From Shewanella sp. NFH-SH190041 (GTDB lineage: Bacteria > Pseudomonadota > Gammaproteobacteria > Enterobacterales > Shewanellaceae): a stretch of DNA of 64,000 nucleotides. A program made the position numbers and the translations under genes. Position 1 is the stretch's first letter. Each line of letters opens with the position of its first letter. The stretch lies in the NCBI RefSeq assembly GCF_024363255.1, contig NZ_AP026070.1:372001-436000 (forward strand), written 5' to 3'. Under the pieces are notes generated by a model. That model saw only the letters and a list, made by a program, of their open reading frames with translations, was not told the DNA's origin and searched no databases. Shown one piece after another: positions 1 through 9,538 of the stretch.

Positions 1-85
1 CCCGGGTTGGCGGCATGCCAGTATCCTGGATATTTCGTTTAATCAGCTCAAGAATTTCTGCTTGGCGTGGCGTCAGCGGTCTCAT
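1..85 (-). CDS. lexA: LexA repressor, N-terminal fragment (runs off the window)
   Basis: Read on the minus strand from an ATG at 85, the first 28 codons encode [20 protein letters not shown] followed by DTGMPPTR. This matches the start of the winged-helix DNA-binding domain of LexA, the SOS-response repressor that cleaves itself with RecA help. Only the N-terminus lies in the window; the catalytic Ser/Lys dyad is outside it. The gene is divergent from plsB, the arrangement known from E. coli, where lexA and plsB are also divergent neighbours. Two LexA boxes directly upstream, as at E. coli lexA, support autoregulation and the identification. Confidence 0.93.
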   Translation of the reverse strand, partial: MRPLTPRQAEILELIKRNIQDTGMPPTR

Positions 86-91
86 GTTGTT

Positions 92-130
92 CCCTGTCTT
101 TTCATACAGTAACTGTTAGTATATACAGTA
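92..130. promoter_or_regulatory. Two tandem LexA (SOS) boxes
   Basis: Two CTG-N10-CAG operators lie immediately upstream of the lexA start. The distal one, AACTGTTAGTATATACAGTA (111-130), is close to the consensus. The proximal one (CTG at 94-96, CAG at 107-109) is weaker in its core. The two CTG triplets are 19 bp apart, just under two helical turns. A double operator is the known arrangement of E. coli lexA, so autorepression is the simple reading. Whether plsB is also affected cannot be told. Confidence 0.9.
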
Positions 131-244
131 TTTTAACCAGTGCAAGTATTAACCAATAGGGCAGATTTTGGCAGTAATAGCGCAAGGTGTTGTATGTCTG
201 ATATTCTATGCCGCAATTCGATGTGAAGCAGATTGCTATAAATA

Positions 245-2662
245 ATGTCAAAACATGACTCTTTGGGGTTTAAGGCCCTGCGATGGATTCAGAAAAAGCT
301 GGTACACACCATTACGGTACCGCAGGATCCGTTCGCTGATCTTAATTTGGATGCCAATCGGCCCATGGTGTATGTCCTAAAAACGGAATCGTTAAGTGAC
401 ATCAATGTATTAAGAGAAACCTGTCTTAAGTTGGGTTTGCCTTCCCCAGATGAACCGTTATTACTGAAGGGGCAGCAAGTGCCGCGTCTGGTCTGTTTAG
501 AAGGGGCGCAGCCCTTGTTTGGACAGCGTTGCGGCGATGAAGAGTTCCTTCAATCATTTACCCGCCTGTTAACTATGCATCAGCAGGATGAAGAGTTAGA
601 TGTACAGTTGGTGCCTGTCAGTCTGTTTTGGGGGCGTACACCAGGTAAAGATGATGACACCATGAAAGCCGCGGTGTTGGAGCGTGAAGATCCTAGTTGG
701 TTGCGTAAAAGTTTGATGATCTTGTTCCTGGGTCGACATAACTTTATCCAGTTCTCTAATGCGGTTTCTCTGCGTTATATGGCCGATGAACACGGCACAG
801 ATCATTCCATCGCCCACAAATTGGCCCGAGTAGCTCGGGTGCATTTCCGTCGGCAGCGTAAGGTGATGACAGGGCCTGCCCTGCCAAACCGTCAGGCGTT
901 ATTCCACTCCTTACTTAATTCGGACTCAGTGAAACGGGCGATAGCAGAAGAAGCTATTAGTAAAAAGATCCCGGAAAGCGAAGCCCGTGATAAGGCCATG
1001 GAGTATATGGATGAGATTGCAGCAGATTATTCTGACAGTCTGATCCGGATCGCTGAGCGGTTATTGACCTGGCTATGGAACAAGTTATATAGCGGCATCA
1101 ATATTAAAGGTGCTGAGCAGATCCGCCAATTACACCATGATGGCCATGAAATTGTGTATGTGCCTTGCCACCGCAGCCATATGGATTATTTGTTGCTGTC
1201 TTACATTCTTTATTTCCAAGGAATGGTGCCACCGCATATTGCCGCCGGGATCAACCTGAATTTCTGGCCCGCAGGGCCGCTGTTCCGTCGGGGCGGTGCA
1301 TTCTTTATCCGTCGCAGTTTTAACGGTAATAAACTTTACACTGCGGTGTTCCGCGAGTATCTGGATCAACTGTTCGCTAAAGGTTATTCGGTGGAATATT
1401 TCACTGAAGGTGGCCGTTCCCGCACAGGTCGTTTACTGGTACCCAAAACCGGTATGTTGGCCATGACAGTAAACAGCGTACTGCGTGGTATTGAGCGCCC
1501 GGTAACCTTGGTGCCAGTTTATCTGGGGTATGACCATGTTATGGAAGTGGCTACGTACCATAAGGAATTGAGCGGTAAGAAGAAAAAGAAAGAGTCCGTT
1601 TGGCAAGTATTTGGCGCTATCCGCAAGTTGGGTAACTTCGGTCAGGGCTATGTTAACTTTGGTGAACCAATCACCCTACAGAACTTTTTAACTGAGAAAG
1701 TCAGTGATTGGCGCGAACAGTTAGCTCAAGAACCTGATAATAAGCCAAGCTGGTTGACACCTGTGGTTAACTCTTTGGCGACTGAAGTGATGACCCATAT
1801 CAATGGCGCGGCGGCTGCCAGTTCAGTGACTTTGAGCAGTGCAGTTTTGTTGGCGGCAGAGCAGAATGCTCTTGAGCGTAATCAGTTGGAAAACCAACTG
1901 GATTTTTATCTCAAGCTGCTAAAAGAAGTACCTTACACGCCTTATGCATCTGTGGTGGATGGCGATGGTCAGTCATTAGTTGATCAGGGACTTGAGTTGA
2001 AAAAGCTGGTGCAGGAAAGTGACGCGCTGGGCAATATTATCAGCCTCGAACCTGCCCATAAGCTATCAATGACCTACTACCGTAATAACATCATTCACTT
2101 ACTGATTATTCCGGCACTGATTGCGAACATTTTATTGCGTTATGACAACTGTTCCCGTCAGCAGTTGCTGCAAATCGCTAAGGCATTTTATGCCTTACTG
2201 GAAGCTGAACTGTTTATGGATATCAAGGATCTAGATAGTTATATCGATCAGCTTTTGGTGCAGTTTAAGCAAGAGGGTTTGATCAGTGGCAATGAGTCCT
2301 TCGAGGTAAACAACAGTAAGATCAATACGCTGCTATTACTGTCAGGACTGATCAGCGAGACAATGCAGCGTTATGCCATTATCTTCAATCTATTGGCATC
2401 TCGTCCGACGATTGAGCGGGCAGAGTTGGAAGCGGAAAGTCATCTGTTGGCTCAGCGCCTTGGTGCCTTGCATGGTGTTACTGCACCTGAGTTTTATGAT
2501 AAGAAGCTGTATGCGACGTTGAGTATCAGACTGAAAGATCTTGGTTATTTGGCTGGTAATGCTGAGCTGGAGCAAATTGAGCAAATGCGAGGTTATACTA
2601 ATACTCTGTTGCGTTCCTCAGTTAGACAAACAATTGTGGATGCGGTAGCAGCTGAGCACTAA
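245..2662 (+). CDS. plsB: Glycerol-3-phosphate acyltransferase
   Basis: The 805-residue product matches PlsB, the inner-membrane enzyme that acylates sn-glycerol-3-phosphate at position 1, the first committed step of phospholipid synthesis. The catalytic HX4D motif is visible as H309-R-S-H-M-D314. A second acyltransferase block, [11 protein letters not shown], lies around residues 386-396 and binds the phosphate of the substrate. Length is the same as for E. coli PlsB (about 807 residues). The start at 245 is the first in-frame ATG and gives the family N-terminus. It is a single-gene unit divergent from lexA and is followed by a strong terminator. Confidence 0.97.
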   Translation: MSKHDSLGFKALRWIQKKLVHTITVPQDPFADLNLDANRPMVYVLKTESLSDINVLRETCLKLGLPSPDEPLLLKGQQVPRLVCLEGAQPLFGQRCGDEEFLQSFTRLLTMHQQDEELDVQLVPVSLFWGRTPGKDDDTMKAAVLEREDPSWLRKSLMILFLGRHNFIQFSNAVSLRYMADEHGTDHSIAHKLARVARVHFRRQRKVMTGPALPNRQALFHSLLNSDSVKRAIAEEAISKKIPESEARDKAMEYMDEIAADYSDSLIRIAERLLTWLWNKLYSGINIKGAEQIRQLHHDGHEIVYVPCHRSHMDYLLLSYILYFQGMVPPHIAAGINLNFWPAGPLFRRGGAFFIRRSFNGNKLYTAVFREYLDQLFAKGYSVEYFTEGGRSRTGRLLVPKTGMLAMTVNSVLRGIERPVTLVPVYLGYDHVMEVATYHKELSGKKKKKESVWQVFGAIRKLGNFGQGYVNFGEPITLQNFLTEKVSDWREQLAQEPDNKPSWLTPVVNSLATEVMTHINGAAAASSVTLSSAVLLAAEQNALERNQLENQLDFYLKLLKEVPYTPYASVVDGDGQSLVDQGLELKKLVQESDALGNIISLEPAHKLSMTYYRNNIIHLLIIPALIANILLRYDNCSRQQLLQIAKAFYALLEAELFMDIKDLDSYIDQLLVQFKQEGLISGNESFEVNNSKINTLLLLSGLISETMQRYAIIFNLLASRPTIERAELEAESHLLAQRLGALHGVTAPEFYDKKLYATLSIRLKDLGYLAGNAELEQIEQMRGYTNTLLRSSVRQTIVDAVAAEH

Positions 2663-2702
2663 ATTGCTGGTAATCTAACAATAAAGCTGATTATATGACT
2701 GA

Positions 2703-2729
2703 AAACGCCTGCTTTTTGCAGGCGTTTTT
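2703..2729. terminator. Rho-independent terminator after plsB
   Basis: A 9-bp perfect stem (AACGCCTGC / GCAGGCGTT) with a five-T loop is followed by TTTTTG and preceded by an A run, so it could act in both directions. It lies about 40 bp after the plsB stop codon. Confidence 0.88.
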
Positions 2730-2793
2730 GTATCCTGTGAAAACCTGTTATCCAATAGGTTAACGGCATAACTCTAATAATTGGTAAGTAGCC

Positions 2794-4041
2794 ATGGCGA
2801 ATCATATGAATGCGGCCCCTGCGGGCAAATCGTTATTGGGTGGAGCAATGATTATTGCTGGCACCACCGTGGGGGCGGGGATGTTTTCCCTGCCAGTCGT
2901 TAGTGCCGGTATGTGGTTCGGTTACTCACTGATGGTACTGATCGGGATCTGGTTTATTATGCTGATGTCCGGCCTACTCTTGCTTGAAACCAATCTGCAT
3001 TTTGAGCCTGGTGCCAGCTTTGACACCCTTACTCGTCATACCCTTGGCCGATTCTGGCGTATTGTTAGCGGTGCCTCTATTACATTTGTACTGTATATCC
3101 TGACTTATGCTTACATCAGCGGCGGCTCTTCGATTGTGAATCACAGTTTGACCAATCTTGGCATAGTGTTGCCACAGAGTTTGGCCGCATTGGTTTTTGC
3201 CGTTGTTTTGGCGGCGGTTGTGTTAGCCAGCACGAAAGCAGTCGATCGCATTACGACCGTGATGTTAGGTGGCATGGTGATCACTTTCTTTATGGCGGTG
3301 GGCAATTTATTAATTGAAGTTGAGCCGGCTAAATTATTTATCCCAGATGGGCATAATAGTTTTGCCCCTTACTTGTGGGCGGCCTTACCATTTGGTTTGG
3401 CGAGCTTCGGGTATCACGGCAATGTGCCAAGCTTAGTGAAATATTACGGTAAATCGCCGAGTAAGATTGTTGCGGCTATTTTTAGTGGCACATTCCTCGC
3501 GTTAGTGATTTATATTTGCTGGTTAGTGGCGACTATGGGCAATATTAGCCGTAGTGATTTTGTGCCTATTATTGCTGAGGGTGGCAATATGGGGGTATTG
3601 GTGTCGGCACTGCAGCAAGTTATTGCCAGTGATTGGCTTAACTCGATGTTGACTCTATTTGCCAATTTAGCCGTAGCGTCTTCTTTTCTGGGGGTAACCT
3701 TAGGTCTATTTGATTATCTGGCGGATCTGTTTGGCTTTGATGATAGCCTTAAAGGTCGAACTAAAACTGCATTGGTGACATTTGTGCCGCCTGCTGTGAT
3801 GGGCATGTTATTCCCTAATGGGTTTCTGGTGGCGATAGGTTTTGCGGCACTGGCTGCCTGTATTTGGGCCGTGATTGTGCCGGCATTGATGGCCTATCGG
3901 GTTAGACAATTACATCCATCTGGCTGTGGTTTTAAAGTGCCCGGTGGTACCCCGTTGATTTTACTGGTTATTGTTTTCGGTATTGTTACTGGAGCGTGTC
4001 ATCTGTTAGCGATGGCGAATCTTCTGCCGGTTTATGGATAA
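2794..4041 (+). CDS. mtr: Tryptophan-specific transporter, HAAAP family
   Basis: The 415-residue hydrophobic protein is of the hydroxy/aromatic amino acid permease family and aligns over its whole length with E. coli Mtr. Shared stretches include GAGMFSLPVV near the N-terminus, LASFGYHGNVPSL around residue 207 and ASSFLGVTLGLFDYLADLFG around residue 300. It should import tryptophan by proton symport through about 11 membrane helices. Mtr is a better match than TnaB or TyrP from memory, but substrate choice within this family is not provable by reading. A second ATG at 2806 is possible; the Shine-Dalgarno sequence of the first is weak. Trp repressor control is known for E. coli mtr; no operator was identified here. 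Confidence 0.9.
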   Translation: MANHMNAAPAGKSLLGGAMIIAGTTVGAGMFSLPVVSAGMWFGYSLMVLIGIWFIMLMSGLLLLETNLHFEPGASFDTLTRHTLGRFWRIVSGASITFVLYILTYAYISGGSSIVNHSLTNLGIVLPQSLAALVFAVVLAAVVLASTKAVDRITTVMLGGMVITFFMAVGNLLIEVEPAKLFIPDGHNSFAPYLWAALPFGLASFGYHGNVPSLVKYYGKSPSKIVAAIFSGTFLALVIYICWLVATMGNISRSDFVPIIAEGGNMGVLVSALQQVIASDWLNSMLTLFANLAVASSFLGVTLGLFDYLADLFGFDDSLKGRTKTALVTFVPPAVMGMLFPNGFLVAIGFAALAACIWAVIVPALMAYRVRQLHPSGCGFKVPGGTPLILLVIVFGIVTGACHLLAMANLLPVYG

Positions 4042-4068
4042 GTATCACGCTTTTAGGGGATGAACTGC

Positions 4069-4097
4069 TTGACAGATTTTTAAAAAACAGTAATTTA
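4069..4097 (+). promoter_or_regulatory. Promoter of the tRNA-Gly gene
   Basis: A perfect -35 element TTGACA (4069-4074) is followed 16-17 bp later by an AT-rich -10 candidate (TAATTT, 4091-4096). This places the transcription start a few bases before the tRNA 5' end at 4109. No terminator separates mtr from the tRNA, so some read-through from mtr is also possible. Confidence 0.6.
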
Positions 4098-4108
4098 TCA
4101 TCCCATTC

Positions 4109-4182
4109 GCGGGTGTAGTTCAATGGTAGAACTGGAGCTTCCCAAGCTTCAAACGTGGGTTCGATTCCCATCACCCGCTCCA
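4109..4182 (+). tRNA. glyU: tRNA-Gly (anticodon CCC), CCA encoded
   Basis: A full cloverleaf can be drawn: acceptor stem GCGGGTG / CACCCGC, D arm GTTC/GAAC, anticodon stem GGAGC/GCTTC with loop TTCCCAA, T arm GTGGG-TTCGATT-CCCAT, discriminator T and genomic CCA. The loop places CCC at positions 34-36, so the tRNA reads GGG glycine codons. The sequence is very close to E. coli glyU. It is a single tRNA gene with its own promoter and terminator. Confidence 0.96.
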
Positions 4183-4190
4183 GAATTAAT

Positions 4191-4224
4191 AACGCCGCAG
4201 TGCTCAAACACTGCGGCGTTTTTT
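4191..4224 (+). terminator. Rho-independent terminator after tRNA-Gly
   Basis: A 12-bp perfect stem (AACGCCGCAGTG / CACTGCGGCGTT) with a six-base loop is followed by a T run. It begins 9 bp after the encoded CCA and separates the tRNA from the convergent antiporter gene. Confidence 0.92.
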
Positions 4225-4236
4225 ATTGTCGTTTGA

Positions 4237-5556
4237 TTAGGCTTTTAAACTGGCATTGGCTTCCCTTGCGGCGATAAAGCCATAAAACAGATAACCCAAC
4301 AAAGTAAGAATCGCACCATAGAAGACGGCTTGGGCCCCACAGGCATAAACACCGTAAATGCTATAGATAACGGCTAGACTGCCAATGACAGCGCCAGTTT
4401 TGTATTCCTTACTTCCCACTTTATTATTCCGCAGTATGACCTCCAATCCGGTGAGAGACAGGATATACGGCACCATATTGATAAATACAGCCAAGTTGAC
4501 CAACACATTAAATTGTTTCACCAGACTTGGGGAAATTGTCATTACAGCTAAAGCTAGTTCCAGTGCCAACATAATCAGCATGCCTTTAATGGGGGCATTA
4601 TCTTTAGTCACTTCGCCAAAGATCTTAGGAAACAACTTAATATCAGCTGCTGCCCGGGATACTTGGGCATTAGTAAATTGCCAACCAAGTAGGGAGCCGA
4701 TACAGGCAATCACCGCCAGTGCGGTAATAATGAGGCCAACTTCTTTATTAAACATATAGGTGTAAACCAGCCCAAATGGCGCGTCGGCGGTGGCGAGTGC
4801 GGCATTGGGTACAATCCCTTGGATTACCGCGGTGGAAGCGATATAAACCACCGCGGTAAAACTGGTGGCGAGCATGCAAGCCAATGGCACATTTTTCTGG
4901 GGATCTTTTACTGTCCCAGAATTAGCCCCTGCAGACTCAATGCCTAAAAAGGCCCACAAGGTTAACGCAATACCAGACGACACTGCGTCCATGGTCCCCA
5001 TATTGTGAGGGTTCCAAGCTGAGGCAAAAACTTTTGGATCAAACCAAAACCAACCTATGATGGACAGACCTACCACGGGGATAATGACTCCCCAAACGGT
5101 AAACGCGGAAATCTGGCCTGTGATACGTGGACCTTTAAAGTTGGCCACCATGGTTAAAATCAAAATGGCCACTACGCCGATAAAGGTGTTGATAGGGCTT
5201 TGTTTTAACCATGGAATAAAGGGTTCTAAGTAACCGGTACAAGATACTGCGATTGCAACGGCACTGATCACCAAGCATACATAGTAAGTGTAAGATGCGA
5301 TAAAAAAAGAAGAGCGACCATGAGCCTCGGCGGAATAGGCCGACATCCCGCCATCTTTATTGCAGTACATGCCACATTTGGCAAACGCATAGGCGATACA
5401 CATGGCACCGATGGCTGTGACTAGCCAGCTGAGTAACGAAATTGCTCCGGTTTGCGCTAAACTTGCCGGTAACATGATGATTCCAGAGCCCATCATGTTG
5501 ACCGTCACTATGGTTGTCAGCCCCATCAGGCCCATTTTATTTGCTTCGGATGCCAT
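4237..5556 (-). CDS. potE: PotE-type basic amino acid/polyamine antiporter (APC superfamily)
   Basis: The 439-residue, 12-helix protein follows PotE (putrescine/ornithine antiporter): NMMGSGIIMLPASLA near residues 20-34, AYAFAKCGMY around 55-64, GPRITGQISAFTVWGVIIPVVG around 142-163 and ISPSLVKQFNVLVNLAV around 345. It is less like AdiC, the arginine/agmatine antiporter. It should exchange an external amino acid for the internal decarboxylation product, exporting positive charge and helping acid resistance. The start has a GGGAG Shine-Dalgarno sequence 9 bp upstream. It is divergent from an AdiA-type decarboxylase, so its real substrates may be arginine and agmatine. The symbol follows the closest family, not a proven substrate. 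Confidence 0.85.
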   Translation of the reverse strand: MASEANKMGLMGLTTIVTVNMMGSGIIMLPASLAQTGAISLLSWLVTAIGAMCIAYAFAKCGMYCNKDGGMSAYSAEAHGRSSFFIASYTYYVCLVISAVAIAVSCTGYLEPFIPWLKQSPINTFIGVVAILILTMVANFKGPRITGQISAFTVWGVIIPVVGLSIIGWFWFDPKVFASAWNPHNMGTMDAVSSGIALTLWAFLGIESAGANSGTVKDPQKNVPLACMLATSFTAVVYIASTAVIQGIVPNAALATADAPFGLVYTYMFNKEVGLIITALAVIACIGSLLGWQFTNAQVSRAAADIKLFPKIFGEVTKDNAPIKGMLIMLALELALAVMTISPSLVKQFNVLVNLAVFINMVPYILSLTGLEVILRNNKVGSKEYKTGAVIGSLAVIYSIYGVYACGAQAVFYGAILTLLGYLFYGFIAAREANASLKA

Positions 5557-6078
5557 TCAATATCACTCCCAGATTATCTGCGGGTTGAAATGGATTTATG
5601 AACTCCTTTAACTCATTTATTTAAAATGAAATATAAGGTTAATAACTCAAATTCGATTATTTTGAAGTGGGATTCAATGGCCGAATTTGTCCCTGTACAA
5701 TTACAGCAGTCTAGATAAATTATTCGGTGAATTTCAAACAAAAATTTATCTTATTATTTTACTTTTAAATTAAGTCTATGAAATTAAACAAGCTAATAAT
5801 TTAACTCGACACAATTGACTGAATAATAAGATATCTTTCTCGTTATTATTGGCTGCTAGCTATTTAAGTTGTTGTAATTAATTGATTTATTTTTATTTGT
5901 CAAAAGCGGATTTAATCAGCTAAGTTAAATGTCTGATATATGATCATTTTATTAATGACTTACTAAGTCAAGAATTAGTGACTGAAATGTCTTGAAATCT
6001 AACTGCTACTCAATAATCGTTTCAGCTGTAAAAGTAGTTTATCAGAGTAATCTTACCGAATAATTCTGGAGATGGTTC
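5557..6078. promoter_or_regulatory. Divergent control region of the antiporter and adiA
   Basis: This 522-bp AT-rich stretch has no convincing protein gene. It must hold the promoters of both divergent genes. A perfect 15-base palindrome, TGACTTACTAAGTCA, lies at 5956-5970, about 110 bp before the adiA start, and looks like an operator. ArgR-like half sites (TGAATAAT near 5820) were noticed but no complete ARG box. The adiA start has GGAG about 8 bp upstream. Confidence 0.55.
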
Positions 6079-8370
6079 ATGCGAAGCTACGGGAAAAAAC
6101 TGACAGTATTAATTCTAGAAGAAGCCCCAAAAGAAGGTGTTATTGGTAATGCTATCAGCCGATTAATTGATGAATTAAATAACTCCGGGGCGATTGTCAC
6201 TGTCGCCTCATCCTATGAAGATTGTTATTCCATTCTCTATGCCAATACCGCCATTGATTGTTTGATGCTGACGTCTTCCATGAGTGGCTCTCAGGCAGAT
6301 GAAAATGATAGGTTTTATACACTTATCGATAAACTGAATAAACGCCAGGAGAATGTACCGGTATTTCTGCTTGCGGAGCGAAAAAAAATCACCCTGTCAG
6401 TCAGCCGGGAACTGATGGCAAAAGTGGATGAGTTTGTCTGGATTTTAGAAGATACCCCAGATTTTATTGCTGGCAGGGCAGTGGCTGCTATGCAGCGTTA
6501 TCGGGAACGGCAGTTGCCACCATTGATGTCTGCTTTAATGAAATATGACGATGTCCATGAGTATTCTTGGGCTGCGCCCGGGCATCAAGGTGGGGTAGGC
6601 TTTACGAAAACTCCCGCGGGGCAACGTTTTTACAGTTACTATGGCGAAGGACTGTTTCGTACCGATATGGGGATTGAGCGAGGGAATTTGGGCTCCTTAC
6701 TGGATCACACCGGTGCATTTGGTGAGAGTGAAAAATATGCAGCCAGAGTATTTGGTGCAGACCGTTCATTTTCTCTTGTTACCGGGACGTCAGGGGCGAA
6801 CCGGACCATTATGCAGATCTGTATGAAGGAAAATACCCTCGCCATCTGTGACAGAAATAGCCATAAATCTATTGAGCAGGGACTGATGCTTTCCGGGGCG
6901 TTGCCTGTGTATATGGTTCCTACTCGTAACCGTTACGGAATTATCGGGCCTATCTATCCAGAGCAGATGACTAAGGCCGCACTGGAAGCCACGGCTAAAG
7001 CCAATGCCCTGACGCAAGACCAGGCTGGAGAAATGGCTCCTTATGCCGTGTTGACTAACTGTACCTACGATGGCTTGTGCTACAACGCAGAGCGGGCGCA
7101 GGATATTTTAGCTCAAAGCTGTACTCGGCTGCATTTTGATGAGGCTTGGTATGGTTATGCCAGATTTAACCCTGTTTATCAGGGGCATTATGCGATGCGT
7201 GGGGAGCCGCAATCTGATTATCAAGGGCCAACGGTGTTTGCCACGCACTCGACCCATAAACTGCTTAATGCTTTGTCCCAGGCTTCTTGGCTGCATGTTC
7301 GTAATGGTAAAGATGCCATTGATTTTCAGCGTTTTAATCAAGCGTATATGATGCATGCGACTACGTCTCCGCTCTATGCAATTAGCGCGTCTAACGATAT
7401 TGCGGTTTCTCAGATGGATGGCAATCGTGGTTTATCTCTGACCACTGAGGTCATTCGTGAGGCGGTGGATTTCCGTCAGGCGATGGGACGGCTGCATAAA
7501 GAATACCTGGCTGATTGCGATTGGTTTTTTAAACCTTGGAACGCAGAAACAGTGACAGATCCAACAACAGGGAAAAGCTTTGCTTTTGAGGAGGCGCCAG
7601 CAGAGCTGTTGGTAACAAACCAGGATTGTTGGAAGATGCACCCAGGTGACACTTGGCATGGGTTTAAGGATATGCCTGCGGACTGGTGCATGTTAGACCC
7701 TATCAAAGTCAGTATCTTAGCCCCTGGCATGGGGGATGATGGCAAGTTACTGGACTCAGGTGTGCCAGCTGCGTTGGTAACCCAGTATTTAGGGCGCTTT
7801 GGCATTATTCCTACCCGGACCACGGATTTCCAAGTGATGTTTCTGTTTTCGATGGGGATCACTAAGGGGAAATGGGCGACCTTGGTGAATACCCTGCTGT
7901 CGTTTAAAAAGCATTATGATGCCAATACGTCATTAGTAAATGTATTGCCCGGATTAACTGAGAGTTTTCCGGAAATGTATGCCGAGATGGGATTGCAGGA
8001 TCTTGGCTGCAAAATGTTTGCTTATCTTAAGGCGCATAATCCCTCTGAAAAGCTGAATACCGCTTATTCTATCTTACCTGTAGCTGATGTGACCCCAAGA
8101 GCTGCGTTTCAGGCCATTGTGGAAAATAAAGTGGAAATGGTGCCAAGTCATCAATTGTCTGGTCGGATGGCAGCAAATGCGGTTATCCCCTATCCGCCGG
8201 GGATCCCCATGCTGATGTCGGGGGAGAATTTTGGTGATGATTCCAGCCCTCAGATTGGTTACCTCAAAAGCTTGGAAGTGTGGGATCGCGAGTTTCCCGG
8301 GTTTGAGCATGAAACAGAAGGGACTGAGGTGGAAGAGGGTATCTACCATGTGATGTGTATTCGACGCTGA
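6079..8370 (+). CDS. adiA: Arginine decarboxylase, biodegradative (AdiA type)
   Basis: The 763-residue protein is a fold-type-I, PLP-dependent Orn/Lys/Arg decarboxylase. Its closest match from memory is E. coli AdiA: EYSWAAPGHQGGVGFTKTPA around residues 157-176, LFRTDMGIERGNLGSLLDHT, FATHSTHKLLNALSQAS with the PLP lysine at about K394, and PGFEHETEGTE near the C-terminus. The first ~130 residues form the response-regulator-like wing domain of the family. AdiA converts arginine to agmatine plus CO2 in the cytoplasm, consuming a proton. E. coli AdiA is 755 residues, so the length fits. It differs from CadA and SpeC/SpeF in these motifs. It is divergent from a PotE-type antiporter, and a terminator follows directly. 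Confidence 0.92.
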   Translation: MRSYGKKLTVLILEEAPKEGVIGNAISRLIDELNNSGAIVTVASSYEDCYSILYANTAIDCLMLTSSMSGSQADENDRFYTLIDKLNKRQENVPVFLLAERKKITLSVSRELMAKVDEFVWILEDTPDFIAGRAVAAMQRYRERQLPPLMSALMKYDDVHEYSWAAPGHQGGVGFTKTPAGQRFYSYYGEGLFRTDMGIERGNLGSLLDHTGAFGESEKYAARVFGADRSFSLVTGTSGANRTIMQICMKENTLAICDRNSHKSIEQGLMLSGALPVYMVPTRNRYGIIGPIYPEQMTKAALEATAKANALTQDQAGEMAPYAVLTNCTYDGLCYNAERAQDILAQSCTRLHFDEAWYGYARFNPVYQGHYAMRGEPQSDYQGPTVFATHSTHKLLNALSQASWLHVRNGKDAIDFQRFNQAYMMHATTSPLYAISASNDIAVSQMDGNRGLSLTTEVIREAVDFRQAMGRLHKEYLADCDWFFKPWNAETVTDPTTGKSFAFEEAPAELLVTNQDCWKMHPGDTWHGFKDMPADWCMLDPIKVSILAPGMGDDGKLLDSGVPAALVTQYLGRFGIIPTRTTDFQVMFLFSMGITKGKWATLVNTLLSFKKHYDANTSLVNVLPGLTESFPEMYAEMGLQDLGCKMFAYLKAHNPSEKLNTAYSILPVADVTPRAAFQAIVENKVEMVPSHQLSGRMAANAVIPYPPGIPMLMSGENFGDDSSPQIGYLKSLEVWDREFPGFEHETEGTEVEEGIYHVMCIRR

Positions 8371-8391
8371 ATTAAGCGCGATATCGAGGAA

Positions 8392-8420
8392 AAAACAGCC
8401 CGGCTTTAGCCGGGTTGTTT
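8392..8420 (+). terminator. Rho-independent terminator after adiA
   Basis: The stem CAGCCCGGC / GCCGGGTTG with a TTTA loop is followed by TTTGTTG. It lies 25 bp after the adiA stop codon. Confidence 0.8.
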
Positions 8421-8647
8421 GTTGCTGTGAAGCGTAAAAATAGGTTGAATTTCTGTCAGTCCTATTGGCATTAAAGCCATTTTTTACCGGACTCAGTCAA
8501 AAGGTGGAAAGGATGACTGAAGGATTGTTATCACTGGAAAAAAAACACGGTCAGCACTAATTTTAGCAAGATAACAATCTCAATAATCATGGCTTTTTAC
8601 CCGGTAATTTGCTGTGCCCACCGGATAATGCTGACAGGAGTGGAGCG

Positions 8648-9418
8648 ATGCAGGCAATTCAATATCAACAGGGGCAACCCTGCTGGATAGAGTTGGCAGC
8701 CCAGAGTACAGAGACTGCCAAACCCTTTTATGCGGCGCTGTTTAATTGGCAGTTGGCTGATATTCCCTTACCTGATGGTGCTTATACCATGTTCAGTATT
8801 GAGGGGCAGAATCAGGGAGCCATGTATCAGATTACTGCCGCGATGGATTTTGTGCAGCCGGGCTGGAACATCTATTTTGCTGTTGATGATATTGATGCTG
8901 CGGTGGCCCGAGCCTTGGCTGCGGGGGGAACGGTGAGACTGGCACCGCAGCAGGTGGGAGATGCCGGGCGGATGGCAATGTTGTCCGATCTTGAAGGTGC
9001 TGGTTTTTGTTTGTGGCAGGCGGGAAAGCATCAAGGCGCAGCCAGTTTTGGAGGCTCAAATAGCTTGTGTTGGGTTGAGCTGGCGTGTCGTGAGCCGCAA
9101 AAGGCGCGGCAGTTTTATCAGGCTGTATTGGGGTGGAATATCCGTGTGCTGGAGGACGGTAAACAGCCCTATTCTGAATTGAGTCAGGGTGATATGACTT
9201 TTGGTGGCATTTTACCCATGGATGAAGATTGGGGAGATATGCCCAGCCATTGGATGCCCTATTTTAGTGTTAGCGACAGTGATGCCATGTTGGCGATGGC
9301 GCAAGATCTTGGTGCCAGCGTTTGTGTTCCCGCGACAGATATTGAGGGCGTTGGTCGATTTGCGGTGATTAATGATCCCCAGGGGGCACCACTGTCAGTG
9401 ATTACGCTTAGCTGTTAA
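8648..9418 (+). CDS. Two-domain VOC (glyoxalase/bleomycin-resistance fold) protein
   Basis: The protein has two tandem VOC modules. The first begins WIELAAQSTETAKPFYAALF near residue 12 and the second WVELACREPQKARQFYQAVL near residue 138; both show the typical beta-alpha-beta start and the conserved FY. Such paired domains form a metal-binding cavity in glyoxalases and dioxygenases, but the substrate cannot be read and many members are uncharacterised. The start at 8648 (256 residues) is chosen over an upstream in-frame codon at 8609 because AGGAG lies 7 bp before it. The gene stands alone between terminators, so context gives no function. Confidence 0.82.
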   Translation: MQAIQYQQGQPCWIELAAQSTETAKPFYAALFNWQLADIPLPDGAYTMFSIEGQNQGAMYQITAAMDFVQPGWNIYFAVDDIDAAVARALAAGGTVRLAPQQVGDAGRMAMLSDLEGAGFCLWQAGKHQGAASFGGSNSLCWVELACREPQKARQFYQAVLGWNIRVLEDGKQPYSELSQGDMTFGGILPMDEDWGDMPSHWMPYFSVSDSDAMLAMAQDLGASVCVPATDIEGVGRFAVINDPQGAPLSVITLSC

Positions 9419-9440
9419 AAGTTACCAATACGATGAGTGA

Positions 9441-9469
9441 AAAAAATGCCCGTTTACGGGCATTTTTTA
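9441..9469. terminator. Bidirectional terminator
   Basis: An almost perfect palindrome AAAAAATGCCCGT-TT-ACGGGCATTTTTT carries an A run on one side and a T run on the other. It lies between the convergent VOC and RNase T2 genes and can serve both. Confidence 0.9.
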
Positions 9470-9538
9470 TAGCGCCTTAATTTAGTTACCGGCTAGCGCA
9501 GTAATACAACGACATAATTTCGCGGCTAGCTGAAATGA

